Shown piece by piece: positions 1 to 8,155 of a stretch of 64,000 bases of DNA (position 1 is its first letter; every line of letters begins with the position of its first letter). The stretch lies in assembly GCF_009827545.1 (NCBI RefSeq), contig NZ_WTYS01000001.1, positions 2,815,772 through 2,879,771 on the forward strand. Direction: 5' to 3'. Both the position numbers and the translations under genes were made by a program. This DNA comes from Pontixanthobacter gangjinensis. Lineage in GTDB: Bacteria > Pseudomonadota > Alphaproteobacteria > Sphingomonadales > Sphingomonadaceae. The notes under the pieces were generated by a model, which ran no database searches, was not told the origin of the DNA, and saw only the letters and a list, made by a program, of their open reading frames with translations.

Positions 1-1674
1 TGCTTTGGCCCTGCTGTCGGTAACTGTGCCGCCCGGCAGAACCACAGTGATGGTGGCCATTGGCACATTACTGGTTTGCGTCGCGACGACTTGCATACCG
101 TTAGCGAGTGTCGTTTCGACAATCGATGGAGCAATCACAGTCGGTTTCGTACCCGGCCCGGGTGGCGCTTCGCGTTCACCATCGGGCTTTACCTGACGCG
201 GTTCACCCGTGGCCGCGGGCAGTGTGCGGAATGTCGGGAACGGTGCAGGATTGGCATAGGCCGATGGATCGTCCTCGCCCGTAATATAGCGGAACTCCAC
301 GCGCGCTTCGGGCTTCAGATATTGTTGAGCTACGCGGAGGATATCCTCCTTGGTAACACCAGCGATACGTTGCAGACGAATGTCTGCGGCCTTGGGGTCG
401 CCGGTCAGCACGAGAGCCTCACCAATTTCGAATGCGCGACCTCGCGCAGTTTCGCGGCGGCGCAGGCTGGAGGCGAAGATTTCGTTTTTGGCTTCAGCCA
501 GTTCGGCATCAGAAACCATTTCGGCGCGGATTTTTGCGCGCTCTGCAGCAAGCAAGCCATTGACTTCGTCGGCATCAGCGGTGGGATTGATCACCGCGAA
601 TTGTGCGAAGAAGCCGCCCTCCTCGCTTTGCGACACAAATTGCTGGGCCTGCACGGCCTTGCCGGTGCGGACCAGTGCCTTGTGCAAGCGGCTGTTCTCG
701 CCAGCCGACATTACCATGTCGAGCACTTCAAGAGCGGCCGAGTCCGGATGCGCGGCTCCGGGTACTTTCCAAGTCGCGCCAACCAGCGGCAATGGGACAT
801 TGGGCGCGGTAGCCGTGACAAAGCGCGGTTCGGTGCGCGCGGGTTCGCGCTCGGGTATGGTAATATCAACAGGGCTGGCGCGGCGCGGAATGTCGGCGAA
901 ATATTCATCGACCAGCCCGCGCAGTTGACCCATTTCAAAATTACCGGCGATAATTAGAGTGGCCGTGTCTGGACCATAATAGGCCTGATAGAATGCCCGC
1001 GCATCGTCGAGAGTCGCCGAATCGAGCTCCTCAATACTGCCAATACCGGGGCGGCGCTGGGGCAGGACATCAAACGCATTTTCTGCGAGGACGAAGCGCT
1101 GGAACCGGCCATAAGGAGGTGCAAGCACACGTTGGCGCAGTTCCTCTTTCACGACATCGCGTTCCTTGCCGAAAACGTCCTCGTCGATAACTGGCAAAGC
1201 CATGCGTTCCTTATGTGTCCACAGCATCGCTTCTAGATATTCGGCGGGAACCTGCTCGTAATAATTGGTGCGGTCGGGGCTGTTGGAGGCGTTGCGCGTG
1301 CCGCCGATATCGGCAGTCAGGCCGTAAATCATATTATACGGCATATTCTCGGTCTTGCGACTGAGGATATGTTCAAACAAATGCGCAAAACCGCTGCGCC
1401 CCTCGGGGTCGAGCTTGCTACCGATATCGTACCACATCGATGTGGTGACGGTGGAAGTGGTATCATCTTGCAGCGCAATCACGCGCAAGCCATTATCCAG
1501 CATCCATTCGGTATATTCGATTGCGGGCGCAGAGATTGTGGCAGTAGCATTTGTCTCGGCTATGACTGCAACTGGCGCAGTGGTTGCGCTCAACGGTTCC
1601 TGCATCGCAGGCGAACAGGCTGAAACAGACAGCGCGCTGAGTGCGGTGCCGATATAAAAAATTGAACGATTCAT
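1..1674 (-). CDS. M16 family zinc metallopeptidase, lipoprotein (3' end outside window)
   Basis: The reading frame starts with ATG at 1674 and stays open to base 1, so at least 558 residues are visible and the C-terminus is missing. The N-terminus is a lipoprotein signal ending in the lipobox VSAC with Cys20, so the enzyme is probably anchored in the envelope. Residues 98-102 are HLFEH, the inverted zinc motif HxxEH of pitrilysin/insulinase peptidases, followed by the usual ENMP...GGT segment. A second M16-like unit seems to begin near residue 515 (ETTLANGMQV), so the full protein is probably a two-repeat form of 900 or more residues. The family degrades or processes peptides in the periplasm; the substrate cannot be inferred. 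Confidence 0.93.
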   Translation of the reverse strand, partial: MNRSIFYIGTALSALSVSACSPAMQEPLSATTAPVAVIAETNATATISAPAIEYTEWMLDNGLRVIALQDDTTSTVTTSMWYDIGSKLDPEGRSGFAHLFEHILSRKTENMPYNMIYGLTADIGGTRNASNSPDRTNYYEQVPAEYLEAMLWTHKERMALPVIDEDVFGKERDVVKEELRQRVLAPPYGRFQRFVLAENAFDVLPQRRPGIGSIEELDSATLDDARAFYQAYYGPDTATLIIAGNFEMGQLRGLVDEYFADIPRRASPVDITIPEREPARTEPRFVTATAPNVPLPLVGATWKVPGAAHPDSAALEVLDMVMSAGENSRLHKALVRTGKAVQAQQFVSQSEEGGFFAQFAVINPTADADEVNGLLAAERAKIRAEMVSDAELAEAKNEIFASSLRRRETARGRAFEIGEALVLTGDPKAADIRLQRIAGVTKEDILRVAQQYLKPEARVEFRYITGEDDPSAYANPAPFPTFRTLPAATGEPRQVKPDGEREAPPGPGTKPTVIAPSIVETTLANGMQVVATQTSNVPMATITVVLPGGTVTDSRAKA

Positions 1675-1794
1675 GATTGCGCCCTCTTTATTCAATTCAT
1701 CAGGCACCCCAATGGCCAAATGATTGATACCGAAGGAGTAAACCAAATCATCACCGCCGTTACAACCCGCGCGGCCCCATAATCGACGAACGAC

Positions 1795-2208
1795 TTAGAT
1801 AGCCCCACGGGCCGCGAGCGACAAAGCCTGCAAAATCGCCAAAGCTGCTTCCGCTTGGCCCGCTGGAACAAATGCATGGTCGTGATGAAATGCGGCGACC
1901 ATATTGCAGGCGATGCCAGCATCGGCGAGCGCCGCTGCAACAGCAGCCGTCAAGCCAAAGCCCTCAAGATCGGAATAGACCTGAAGCGTAATCCGCCGGA
2001 AATGGGGGCCAGCCTGTCCCAGTTCCTGCGCCAGCCAAGCGGGAATAATCGCGGAAACACCCTCATCCTCGCGGAACGTCGCTATCGCTGCGCCTAAGGC
2101 TTGCGCCGCGATGTCAGGCGTAATCATGACGAAGCAATAGTCCACCAGATCAAGCGCAGGGTCCATTTGCGCGACCATTGCTTGTGCGTCAGTAATTTTC
2201 TGCGTCAT
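1795..2208 (-). CDS. ACT domain-containing protein (COG3602-like)
   Basis: This 137-residue protein resembles the small stand-alone ACT proteins of the DUF2241/COG3602 type. It shows the EDEGVSAI segment near residues 46-53 and the conserved FGLTAAVAAALADAGIACN and FHHDHAFVP motifs in the second half. ACT domains usually bind amino acids or other small ligands, but no ligand is known for this subgroup. No partner gene adjoins it. It lies 120 bp upstream of the M16 gene on the same strand, and a common transcript is possible but not shown. The start at 2208 places the ACT fold at the usual distance from the N-terminus. Confidence 0.85.
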   Translation of the reverse strand: MTQKITDAQAMVAQMDPALDLVDYCFVMITPDIAAQALGAAIATFREDEGVSAIIPAWLAQELGQAGPHFRRITLQVYSDLEGFGLTAAVAAALADAGIACNMVAAFHHDHAFVPAGQAEAALAILQALSLAARGAI

Positions 2209-2302
2209 GATTTCGGCACCAAAAAATGCTTTTAAAGCAAGCGAATACCATTAGGCTGGCACCCAGCATTGTGTGGGTCGCATTGCGAATGAAGGAACGC
2301 AA

Positions 2303-2603
2303 ATGAAAAATTAGAGAAAATCGCTGTCATGGGACTCATTGCGCCATGCCTTGCCGCTGCCGCCATTGTGTCGGCACCAACCACGGCGCTCGCAGTTCAG
2401 GCAGGGGCCGGTTCGGGTGGCGGCACGACAACGCGCAGCTGATGCTCTTGGCAAAGCGTGGCAGAAAAAATTTGCTACAAGTTTGCTACAAGGAGGTCTG
2501 CTACGAACGTGCTGATAGCTGGTACTGCACCTTGTCTACCACGGTCTATCTATGTGGCCTCATACCAGGGGACACTTGCTGGACAGATTACAACAGGTTT
2601 TAA
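2303..2603 (+). pseudogene. Decayed small secreted Cys-rich protein gene
   Basis: An ATG at 2303 follows an AAGGA ribosome site, but its frame stops at once. Adding one A in the A-tract at 2306-2310 would give a start MKKLEKIAVMG that runs into a clear signal peptide ending in PTTALA. The signal-peptide frame (ATG 2329) then hits TGA at 2440-2442. A perfect 11-bp tandem duplication, TTTGCTACAAG at 2471-2481 and 2482-2492, shifts the frame again. Removing one copy joins SVAEKICYK to a Cys-rich tail (EVCYERADSWYC) that ends at TAA 2601-2603. The restored product would be about 96 residues. The lesions are visible in the sequence; that a functional ancestor existed is inference. I do not recognise the family. 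Confidence 0.55.
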
Positions 2604-2641
2604 GCAGACTGGCTGGCCCGGGGTAATGCCCCCGCGCCTTG

Positions 2642-3958
2642 CTACAGGATATATTTGCTCAAATCAGTGTCACCGGCGAGTTCGGTCAGGCGTTCCTGTA
2701 CGTAGGCGGCGTCGATCGTGATCGTTTCGCCTCCATGATCCTCAGCCTCGAAGCTCAGCTCTTCGAGCAGCTTTTCCATCACCGTCTGCAAGCGGCGCGC
2801 ACCGATATTCTCGACACTTTCATTCACTTGTGCGGCAATTTTCGCGACCTCGCGAATGGCATCTTCGGTGATGTCGATGGTCACATCTTCGGTGCCGAGC
2901 AGCGCCTTATATTGCGCTACCAGATTGGCGCGGGTTTCGCCAAGAATACGGACGAAATCTTCCTCGGTCAGCGCGCGCAATTCCACGCGAATCGGCAAAC
3001 GGCCCTGCAATTCGGGCAACATATCGGACGGCTTGGCCACATGAAACGCGCCGCTGGCGATAAACAGAATATGATCGGTCTTCATCGGACCATATTTGGT
3101 CGCAACCGTGGTGCCTTCGATGAGCGGTAGCAGATCGCGCTGCACGCCCTCACGGCTCACCGATCCGCCGCGCACATCCGAAACTGCAATTTTGTCGATC
3201 TCGTCGAGGAATACGATGCCATTGGTTTCAGCATTATGGATCGCGGTGCGCGCAACATCATCCTGATCCATCCGCTTTTCGGCTTCTTCATCGACCAGCT
3301 TGTCCCACGCATCGGGAACTTTCATTTTACGGCGCTTTGAGGAAGATTTGCCGAACGCCTTGCCCATCATATCGCTAAGGTCGATCATCCCCATGCCGCC
3401 GCCCATGCCAGGAATATCCATCGGCATTGAAGGTGCGTCCTGCACGTCTATTTCAACTTCGGTTTCGTTCATCGAATTGTCGACAACGCGCTGGCGGAAA
3501 CTTTCGCGAGTTGCTTCCGAAGCATTCTCGCCAACCAATGCATTGAGCAGCCGGTCCATCGCCGCCGTCGACGCGGCTTCGCGCACTGCCTCGCGGCGGC
3601 GCTCTTTCTCCAGCCGGATCGCTTCTTCGGCCAAGTCGCGGGCAATCTGCTCCACATCGCGACCGACATAGCCGACTTCGGTGAATTTGGTCGCTTCGAT
3701 TTTGATAAAGGGAGCCTCGGCCAGCTTGGCCAGACGGCGGCTGATTTCGGTTTTACCGCAACCGGTCGGGCCGATCATCAGAATGTTCTTGGGCGTAACC
3801 TCATCGCGCAATTCGGGACCGAGCTGCTGCCTGCGCCAGCGGTTGCGCATCGCCACCGCCACCGCGCGCTTCGCGTCTTTCTGGCCAATGATATGCTCGT
3901 CGAGCGCGGCGACAATCGCCTTTGGGGTCAAGGCTTCAAAGCTTGGGGATTCAATCAT
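2642..3958 (-). CDS. hslU: ATP-dependent protease ATPase subunit HslU (ClpY)
   Basis: HslU is the AAA+ unfoldase that feeds proteins into the HslV peptidase in the cytoplasm. The 438-residue protein starts at [13 protein letters not shown], 5 bp after the hslV stop; an upstream in-frame ATG at 4006 lies inside hslV and is unlikely. Walker A is GPTGCGKT at residues 63-70, Walker B is the FLDEIDKI segment, the I-domain sits between them, and the C-terminus LSKYIL matches the tail that docks into and activates HslV. The order hslV-hslU is the common one, and transcription probably comes from the heat-shock-type promoter at 4533-4560. Confidence 0.98.
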   Translation of the reverse strand: MIESPSFEALTPKAIVAALDEHIIGQKDAKRAVAVAMRNRWRRQQLGPELRDEVTPKNILMIGPTGCGKTEISRRLAKLAEAPFIKIEATKFTEVGYVGRDVEQIARDLAEEAIRLEKERRREAVREAASTAAMDRLLNALVGENASEATRESFRQRVVDNSMNETEVEIDVQDAPSMPMDIPGMGGGMGMIDLSDMMGKAFGKSSSKRRKMKVPDAWDKLVDEEAEKRMDQDDVARTAIHNAETNGIVFLDEIDKIAVSDVRGGSVSREGVQRDLLPLIEGTTVATKYGPMKTDHILFIASGAFHVAKPSDMLPELQGRLPIRVELRALTEEDFVRILGETRANLVAQYKALLGTEDVTIDITEDAIREVAKIAAQVNESVENIGARRLQTVMEKLLEELSFEAEDHGGETITIDAAYVQERLTELAGDTDLSKYIL

Positions 3959-3963
3959 GGGTT

Positions 3964-4524
3964 TCAAATCTCTTCGACGGTCACATTGCCGTTGGTGAAC
4001 ACACAAATATCCGCTGCAACGGCCATTGCCTTGCGCGCAATCTGTTCTGCGTCGTCTTCATATTCGGTGAGCGCGCGGCCAGCGGCAAGTGCGTAATTTC
4101 CGCCCGAGCCAATCGCGGCAATTCCGCCATCTGGCTCCAGCACATCGCCATTACCCGTCAGAACTAACAGGCTTTCTGCGTCGGCCACGATCATCAAGGC
4201 TTCCAGATTACGCAGATATTTGTCGGTCCGCCAATCCTTGGCCATCTCAACCGCTGCGCGCATTAATTGCCCGCGATATTGCTCGAGCTTTTTCTCAAGC
4301 CTTTCAAACAAAGTAAAAGCATCGGCGGTTGCGCCAGCGAAGCCGACGATCACCTTGCCGCCCTCGCCAATCCGGCGCACCTTGCGCGCGTTAGGCTTCA
4401 TAACCGTATTGCCCATGGAGACTTGGCCGTCCCCGGCAATGATGGTTTTGCCGTTCTTCTTTACACCGATGATGGTGGTCCCGTGCCATTGGACAAGGCC
4501 ATGCGGATTGTTCGTTTCGCTCAT
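3964..4524 (-). CDS. hslV: ATP-dependent protease peptidase subunit HslV (ClpQ)
   Basis: HslV is the threonine peptidase that forms the double-hexamer core of the HslUV protease. The chosen start (4524, MSETNNPHG) gives 186 residues with a 15-residue propeptide before the TTIIGV catalytic N-terminus, following WHG. The longer frame from 4578 is rejected because its start would lie upstream of the putative promoter at 4533-4560. Conserved AGDGQVSMG and GSGGNYA segments are present. With that promoter, the predicted RNA start falls at or within a few bases of the ATG, so the message would have almost no leader. Confidence 0.98.
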   Translation of the reverse strand: MSETNNPHGLVQWHGTTIIGVKKNGKTIIAGDGQVSMGNTVMKPNARKVRRIGEGGKVIVGFAGATADAFTLFERLEKKLEQYRGQLMRAAVEMAKDWRTDKYLRNLEALMIVADAESLLVLTGNGDVLEPDGGIAAIGSGGNYALAAGRALTEYEDDAEQIARKAMAVAADICVFTNGNVTVEEI

Positions 4525-4532
4525 GAAACTGA

Positions 4533-4560
4533 ATATGGGGAGCCTATGTGTTCGATCAAG
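4533..4560 (-). promoter_or_regulatory. Sigma-32 (RpoH) type heat-shock promoter of hslVU
   Basis: On the minus strand the sequence reads CTTGATC, then 13 bases, then CCCCATAT, a close match to the RpoH consensus CTTGAAA-N13/15-CCCCATnT. It lies directly in front of hslV, a classic heat-shock gene. Eight bases separate the -10 element from the hslV ATG, so the expected start site is at or just before the ATG. The match is seen directly; activity is inference. Confidence 0.75.
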
Positions 4561-4592
4561 CTGTGATCCGCCACGCAAGCAGTCTCGCTTGC

Positions 4593-5054
4593 TTAACCCC
4601 CGGGAGCGCCGGCACCCGGCGCACCTACAGTGCCGATATTGCCGAACAAATCTTCAAAGAAGCCCCGTTCGCGGCCCAAGGTCGGTGTCTTGTCACCATC
4701 TGGAGACAAGAACGCGACCTGATCGAGGCCCGTCCGGTCTGCCGAAACGACATTGCCTGCTGCATCGAATTTGACCGCCAGCACCGCATGTTCACGAATT
4801 CTAGGGCGCACAAACGGCTTGCGACCGGTTACGCTGGACACATAATACCAGACGGGCTCACCAAATTGACTGGTAAATGTCGGGCGGCCCAAAGTCGCGG
4901 TAACCGATGTCTGGTTGTCGATGCCGGGCTGGACCGAGCTGATTAGCGTCTGATCGGCAATATAGCCGCGGCTTTCGCGGATTGACGAACAACCGCCAGC
5001 GGTCAGCGCCGCTGCCAATACCAGCCCTGCACCGATCATTTTGCCCTTACGCAT
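4593..5054 (-). CDS. bamE: Outer membrane protein assembly factor BamE (SmpA/OmlA family)
   Basis: This is a 153-residue lipoprotein of the BAM complex, which inserts beta-barrel proteins in the outer membrane. The start at [10 protein letters not shown] gives a lipoprotein signal with lipobox TAGGC. The upstream ATG at 5093 would add 13 residues before the signal and is less likely. The BamE fold is recognisable from the [15 protein letters not shown] segment, a [20 protein letters not shown] core and the [12 protein letters not shown] strand. The Gly/Ala/Pro-rich C-terminal tail is typical of alphaproteobacterial forms. It lies upstream of hslVU on the same strand, but hslVU has its own promoter. 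Confidence 0.93.
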   Translation of the reverse strand: MRKGKMIGAGLVLAAALTAGGCSSIRESRGYIADQTLISSVQPGIDNQTSVTATLGRPTFTSQFGEPVWYYVSSVTGRKPFVRPRIREHAVLAVKFDAAGNVVSADRTGLDQVAFLSPDGDKTPTLGRERGFFEDLFGNIGTVGAPGAGAPGG

Positions 5055-5291
5055 CCACACTACCTTCTTTGCAAACCCGCATTCCAAACACATGATGGCT
5101 TGGATAGTGGGGCCTTAATCCTATATCAGCACGAGCCTTACGGGGATGAACAGCGCCATGCAACCATCCGCTTTTGCCAGACTTGATACTCTGGAAATCG
5201 CGACTGAAGCAGACGGCTTGAATTCCCCCTGAACAACACGCACAGTTTTGCCGCGATTGGCGCAGCAAGACCATTCGCCGGAGAAGCCGTA

Positions 5292-5807
5292 ATGTCCTTC
5301 CTATCCCGACTGTTTGGCACCGCGCCCGACCCCAAAGAGGCGCTGCGGCCGCTTTATTCCGGCGTCATCCGCACAGCGCGCGACCCCGCTTGGTTCCGAG
5401 AATGCGGCGCGGCGGATACAGTCGATGGCCGGTTCGAGATGATCACCAACGTAACCGCGATGGTGATGTTGCGAATGGAGGCGAACCCCGAATTGCTACC
5501 TTCCTCCGCCCGGCTCACCGAATTATTTGTCGAAGATATGGACGGGCAATTGCGCGAAACCGGCCTGGGTGATCCGACACTCGGCAAGAAAATGGGCAAG
5601 ATGATGGAGGCATTAGGCGGCCGGATTGGCGCATATCGGGACGCTCTGACTGAAGGGCCTGGCGCAATGAAGGACGCGGTCGAGCGCAATGTCACTTTGG
5701 CAGACGGAACTTCGCCAGACGCAATGGCCGCGCGGCTGGTCAATTTGCATGGCGCTCTCGCTGCGCTTTCCGACGAGCAATTGCTTAACGGAGACCTCCC
5801 CGCATGA
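5292..5807 (+). CDS. Ubiquinol-cytochrome c chaperone family protein (CBP3-like)
   Basis: The 171-residue protein matches the ubiquinol-cytochrome c chaperone family related to mitochondrial Cbp3, which helps assemble the cytochrome bc1 complex. The recognisable core runs from the RDPAWFRECGAADTVDGRF segment through LTELFVEDMDGQLRE to LGKKMGKMMEALGGR and YRDAL. It is translationally coupled to the DUF177 gene by a 4-bp ATGA overlap at 5804-5807, an arrangement I recall as common in sphingomonads. The 237 bp upstream, to divergent bamE, hold no gene I can see. Confidence 0.9.
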   Translation: MSFLSRLFGTAPDPKEALRPLYSGVIRTARDPAWFRECGAADTVDGRFEMITNVTAMVMLRMEANPELLPSSARLTELFVEDMDGQLRETGLGDPTLGKKMGKMMEALGGRIGAYRDALTEGPGAMKDAVERNVTLADGTSPDAMAARLVNLHGALAALSDEQLLNGDLPA

Positions 5808-6331
5808 CTGCCGAATTTGGTGAAAGCGAGCTGACTCTACTGGTCAAACGCCGGGCGATTTCGGAGGAGCCTTACGAGATCAAGGCCAATGCGGAAGAAC
5901 GCGCAGCCTTGGCCAAGCGGTTCGGTTTGAGCGAAGTCAAATCGCTCAAGGCAACACTAAAGCTGACCCCCGACGGCAGCACCATTAACGCCGATGGCAC
6001 TTTCAGCGGACATTGGATTCAGCCCTGCGCGGTTGCGGGCGAGGATTTCCCTGTCCGCTTGGACGAGCCGCTCCACTTCCGCTTCGTTCAGGCCCGCGAG
6101 GAAGTGCCCGACGAGGAAATCGAGCTCGAAGCCGATGATCTGGACACGATTGATTATGATGGCGAGATTTTTGATCTGGGCGAAGCGGTCGCGCAAAGCC
6201 TAGGCCTCGCGATCGATCCCTTCGCCACCGGCCCCGATGCTGACACAGCGCGCAAGGAAACAGGGATACTTGCCGAGGGCGAGCAAGACGGGCCGATGGC
6301 CGAAATGCTGGCGGCGCTGAAGAAGAGTTGA
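5804..6331 (+). CDS. DUF177 (YceD-like) family protein
   Basis: A 175-residue acidic protein of the YceD/DUF177 family, which is linked to 23S rRNA accumulation and often precedes rpmF and plsX in other bacteria. Visible features are the TFSGHWIQPCAVAGEDFPVRL region, where the family keeps a Cys after a short beta segment, the VPDEEIELEADDLDTIDYDGEIFDLGEAVAQ motif region (here quoted in parts), and the LGLAIDPFA helix. rpmF and plsX do not follow here. It overlaps the CBP3-like gene by 4 bp and is surely co-translated with it. Confidence 0.9.
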   Translation: MTAEFGESELTLLVKRRAISEEPYEIKANAEERAALAKRFGLSEVKSLKATLKLTPDGSTINADGTFSGHWIQPCAVAGEDFPVRLDEPLHFRFVQAREEVPDEEIELEADDLDTIDYDGEIFDLGEAVAQSLGLAIDPFATGPDADTARKETGILAEGEQDGPMAEMLAALKKS

Positions 6332-6480
6332 GCGGCACCCTCACCGACCGAACTTCGTCGGCCGCGCCGCGCTTCGCTGACCAGCCCGACACGAACCAGC
6401 CTGCCACCGATTTGCCCTCGTTCACCTGATGTGGCATGATTTCTCCGGTCGCGAGGTGAAGTTTCATGGGGGGATGAACA

Positions 6481-7173
6481 TTGGCTTTGACCAAGAGCGG
6501 CGAGAGTTTTTACCGGAAAATGGCATGGGTTCTGATGGCGATTGTGATCGCCGGATTTGGCTCGGCCCAGCTAACCAGCACAAATTTCGCGCCCGATTTC
6601 ACGCCATTATTGGCGGTCCATGCGTTTGTATTCATTACATGGTACGCGCTGCTCATCATTCAGCCTAGCCTTATAGCCGCTGGCAAATGGGATTTGCACA
6701 AGCGCATTGGCCTGTTCAGCATCGGGCTGACGCTGCTGATGGTGGTGCTCGGTTATTTACTCGTTCGCACCTCCATTGCTCGGCCAGATTTCTCGATTGC
6801 GGGCAAGGATGCTCTGGGGTCGGCCATATTCCCGTTCACCGATATCGTGAACTTCGTAATTATCTACGCTCTGGCGCTGTACTATCGTGCAGATGGCCAG
6901 ACGCACAAAAGGCTGATGATACTTTCAGGGGTGATGATGATTGATCCCGCAGCAGCGCGCCTGGTGTTATCCTTAGGGGGGTCGCCGCCGCTTATTGCCG
7001 GACTAGAACTCGCTTTATTCGCGGCCTTCTTCATCCATGATTTCAGAACCAGAGGCAGACCGCACTGGGCAACGGTGATAGCGATCATTCTGTTCGGTGC
7101 TTCGATGGCCGCAAAATTCACGATTGCCGACGGGGAAGCGTGGAGTGGCTTTGTCCGGACATTTTTTGGATAA
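6481..7173 (+). CDS. Polytopic membrane protein of unknown function
   Basis: I do not recognise the family. The 230-residue product has about seven hydrophobic segments (for example WVLMAIVIAGFGSA, LLAVHAFVFITWYALLIIQ, LFSIGLTLLMVVLGYLLV, IVNFVIIYALALYY) joined by short loops. A conserved-looking HKRIG/HKRLM pair sits after helices 2 and 4, a pattern seen in small haem-binding or DUF-type membrane proteins. TTG at 6481 is the probable start: TGA at 6475 closes the frame, and GGGGGA lies six bases upstream. The next Met is residue 14. Nothing nearby hints at a role. Confidence 0.8.
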   Translation: MALTKSGESFYRKMAWVLMAIVIAGFGSAQLTSTNFAPDFTPLLAVHAFVFITWYALLIIQPSLIAAGKWDLHKRIGLFSIGLTLLMVVLGYLLVRTSIARPDFSIAGKDALGSAIFPFTDIVNFVIIYALALYYRADGQTHKRLMILSGVMMIDPAAARLVLSLGGSPPLIAGLELALFAAFFIHDFRTRGRPHWATVIAIILFGASMAAKFTIADGEAWSGFVRTFFG

Positions 7174-7511
7174 AGTGCGTTTTGGAGCGGCCGGCTGGTA
7201 CCCATGGGTTGATGCCACTGGATTGAGGACGAGCTAGAATACACTTTCCTACACGGCGCCGCATCGCCAATATCGGACCCGCTCTTTGACATCGTCTGTA
7301 GTATTCGAGCGCCCCAAAGTCCGGGCCGAGCAAATGTGTAACCCGGATTCCAACAGGGAAATCTTTTTGCTCCAGAGGCTTATCCGGGGTGTGTTAGGTT
7401 ACAGGTGTAACCCTGAACCCAAATTTTGATTAGTTCGCCGAAAATCTAGCAGCATTCCGTCAGCCCAGCGAAGGCCGGGATGACTTGTATGCATTTGACG
7501 CCCCGCTCAGA
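7174..7511. other. 338-bp intergenic gap between the membrane-protein gene and ssb
   Basis: Both flanking genes end here (convergent). I find no convincing ORF, tRNA or strong U-tract terminator. The only structure I can support is the REP-like palindrome at 7459-7484. Confidence 0.5.
7459..7484. repeat. REP-like palindrome
   Basis: The imperfect palindrome GTCAGCCCAGCGAAGGCC continues to GGGATGAC; its outer arms GTCA..CCC and GGGATGAC pair with each other. This resembles the short intergenic palindromes (GTCATCCC..GGGATGAC type) that are widespread in sphingomonad genomes. It lies 28 bp downstream of the ssb stop and could form a 3'-end hairpin. I noticed no second copy in this window. Confidence 0.55.
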
Positions 7512-8051
7512 TCAAAACGGGATATCGTCGTCAAGATCGTCATAGTTGGAGCCCCCACCGGAGCCGCCGCCCGAGCCACCAGACCCACTACCGCCAGAAC
7601 TACCGCCTTGGTTGTAACCACCACCGCCAGAGGCACCGCCGCCGTAATTACCGCCACCTTGGCCGCCTCCGCCTCCTTGGCCGCCTCCTTGACCGCCGCC
7701 GGGACCATCGAGCATCGTCAGCGTGCCATTGAAGCCGCGCAGGACGATCTCGGTCGAATAGCGATCATTGCCGGATTGATCCTGCCATTTGCGGGTCTGC
7801 AATTGACCTTCGACATAGACTTTGCTGCCCTTGCGCAGAAAACGCTCGGCAACATTGACAAGTCCTTCGGAGAAGATCGCGACTGTATGCCATTCGGTCT
7901 TTTCCTGACGTTCACCAGTATTCTTGTCTTTCCAGGTTTCGGATGTCGCAATCCGCAGATTACAAACCTTGCCGCCATTCTGGAACGAGCGAACTTCCGG
8001 GTCAGCCCCCAGATTGCCGATGAGCATTACTTTGTTGAGGCTGCCAGCCAT
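7512..8051 (-). CDS. ssb: Single-stranded DNA-binding protein
   Basis: SSB coats single-stranded DNA in replication, recombination and repair. The 179-residue protein has the OB fold in residues 1-110 ([20 protein letters not shown], then the [10 protein letters not shown] and WHTVAIF segments), a long Gly/Ser/Gln/Asn-rich linker (residues 117-168), and the acidic tip DDLDDDIPF that recruits partner proteins. The ATG at 8051 has an AAGGAAAA ribosome site. The linker is coded by near-repetitive GGC/GGT triplets and is likely to vary in length between strains. Confidence 0.99.
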   Translation of the reverse strand: MAGSLNKVMLIGNLGADPEVRSFQNGGKVCNLRIATSETWKDKNTGERQEKTEWHTVAIFSEGLVNVAERFLRKGSKVYVEGQLQTRKWQDQSGNDRYSTEIVLRGFNGTLTMLDGPGGGQGGGQGGGGGQGGGNYGGGASGGGGYNQGGSSGGSGSGGSGGGSGGGSNYDDLDDDIPF

Positions 8052-8155
8052 GTCAGTTTTCCTTCTCGAATCTGTTGCGAGAGGGATTAGCTAATCAACG
8101 CCGCGCAAACCAGCCGGAAGCCGGATTTTTTACCGATGCTGTGAACAAACGTTCC

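Noticed and set aside
76-957. Long plus-strand ORF of 293 codons
   Set aside because: It lies antisense to the M16 peptidase gene, whose frame has clear motifs. The antisense product is Arg/His/Cys-rich and shows no domain.
2615-2638. GC-rich hairpin just downstream of hslU
   Set aside because: CGGGG and CCCCG pair around TAATGC, but neither strand has a U-tract after it, so I do not call a terminator.
8143-8154. GAACAAACGTTC palindrome between feoB and ssb, like a Gram-positive LexA box
   Set aside because: Alphaproteobacterial LexA uses a direct repeat GTTC-N7-GTTC, which is not seen here. It is 92 bp before ssb and may be chance.
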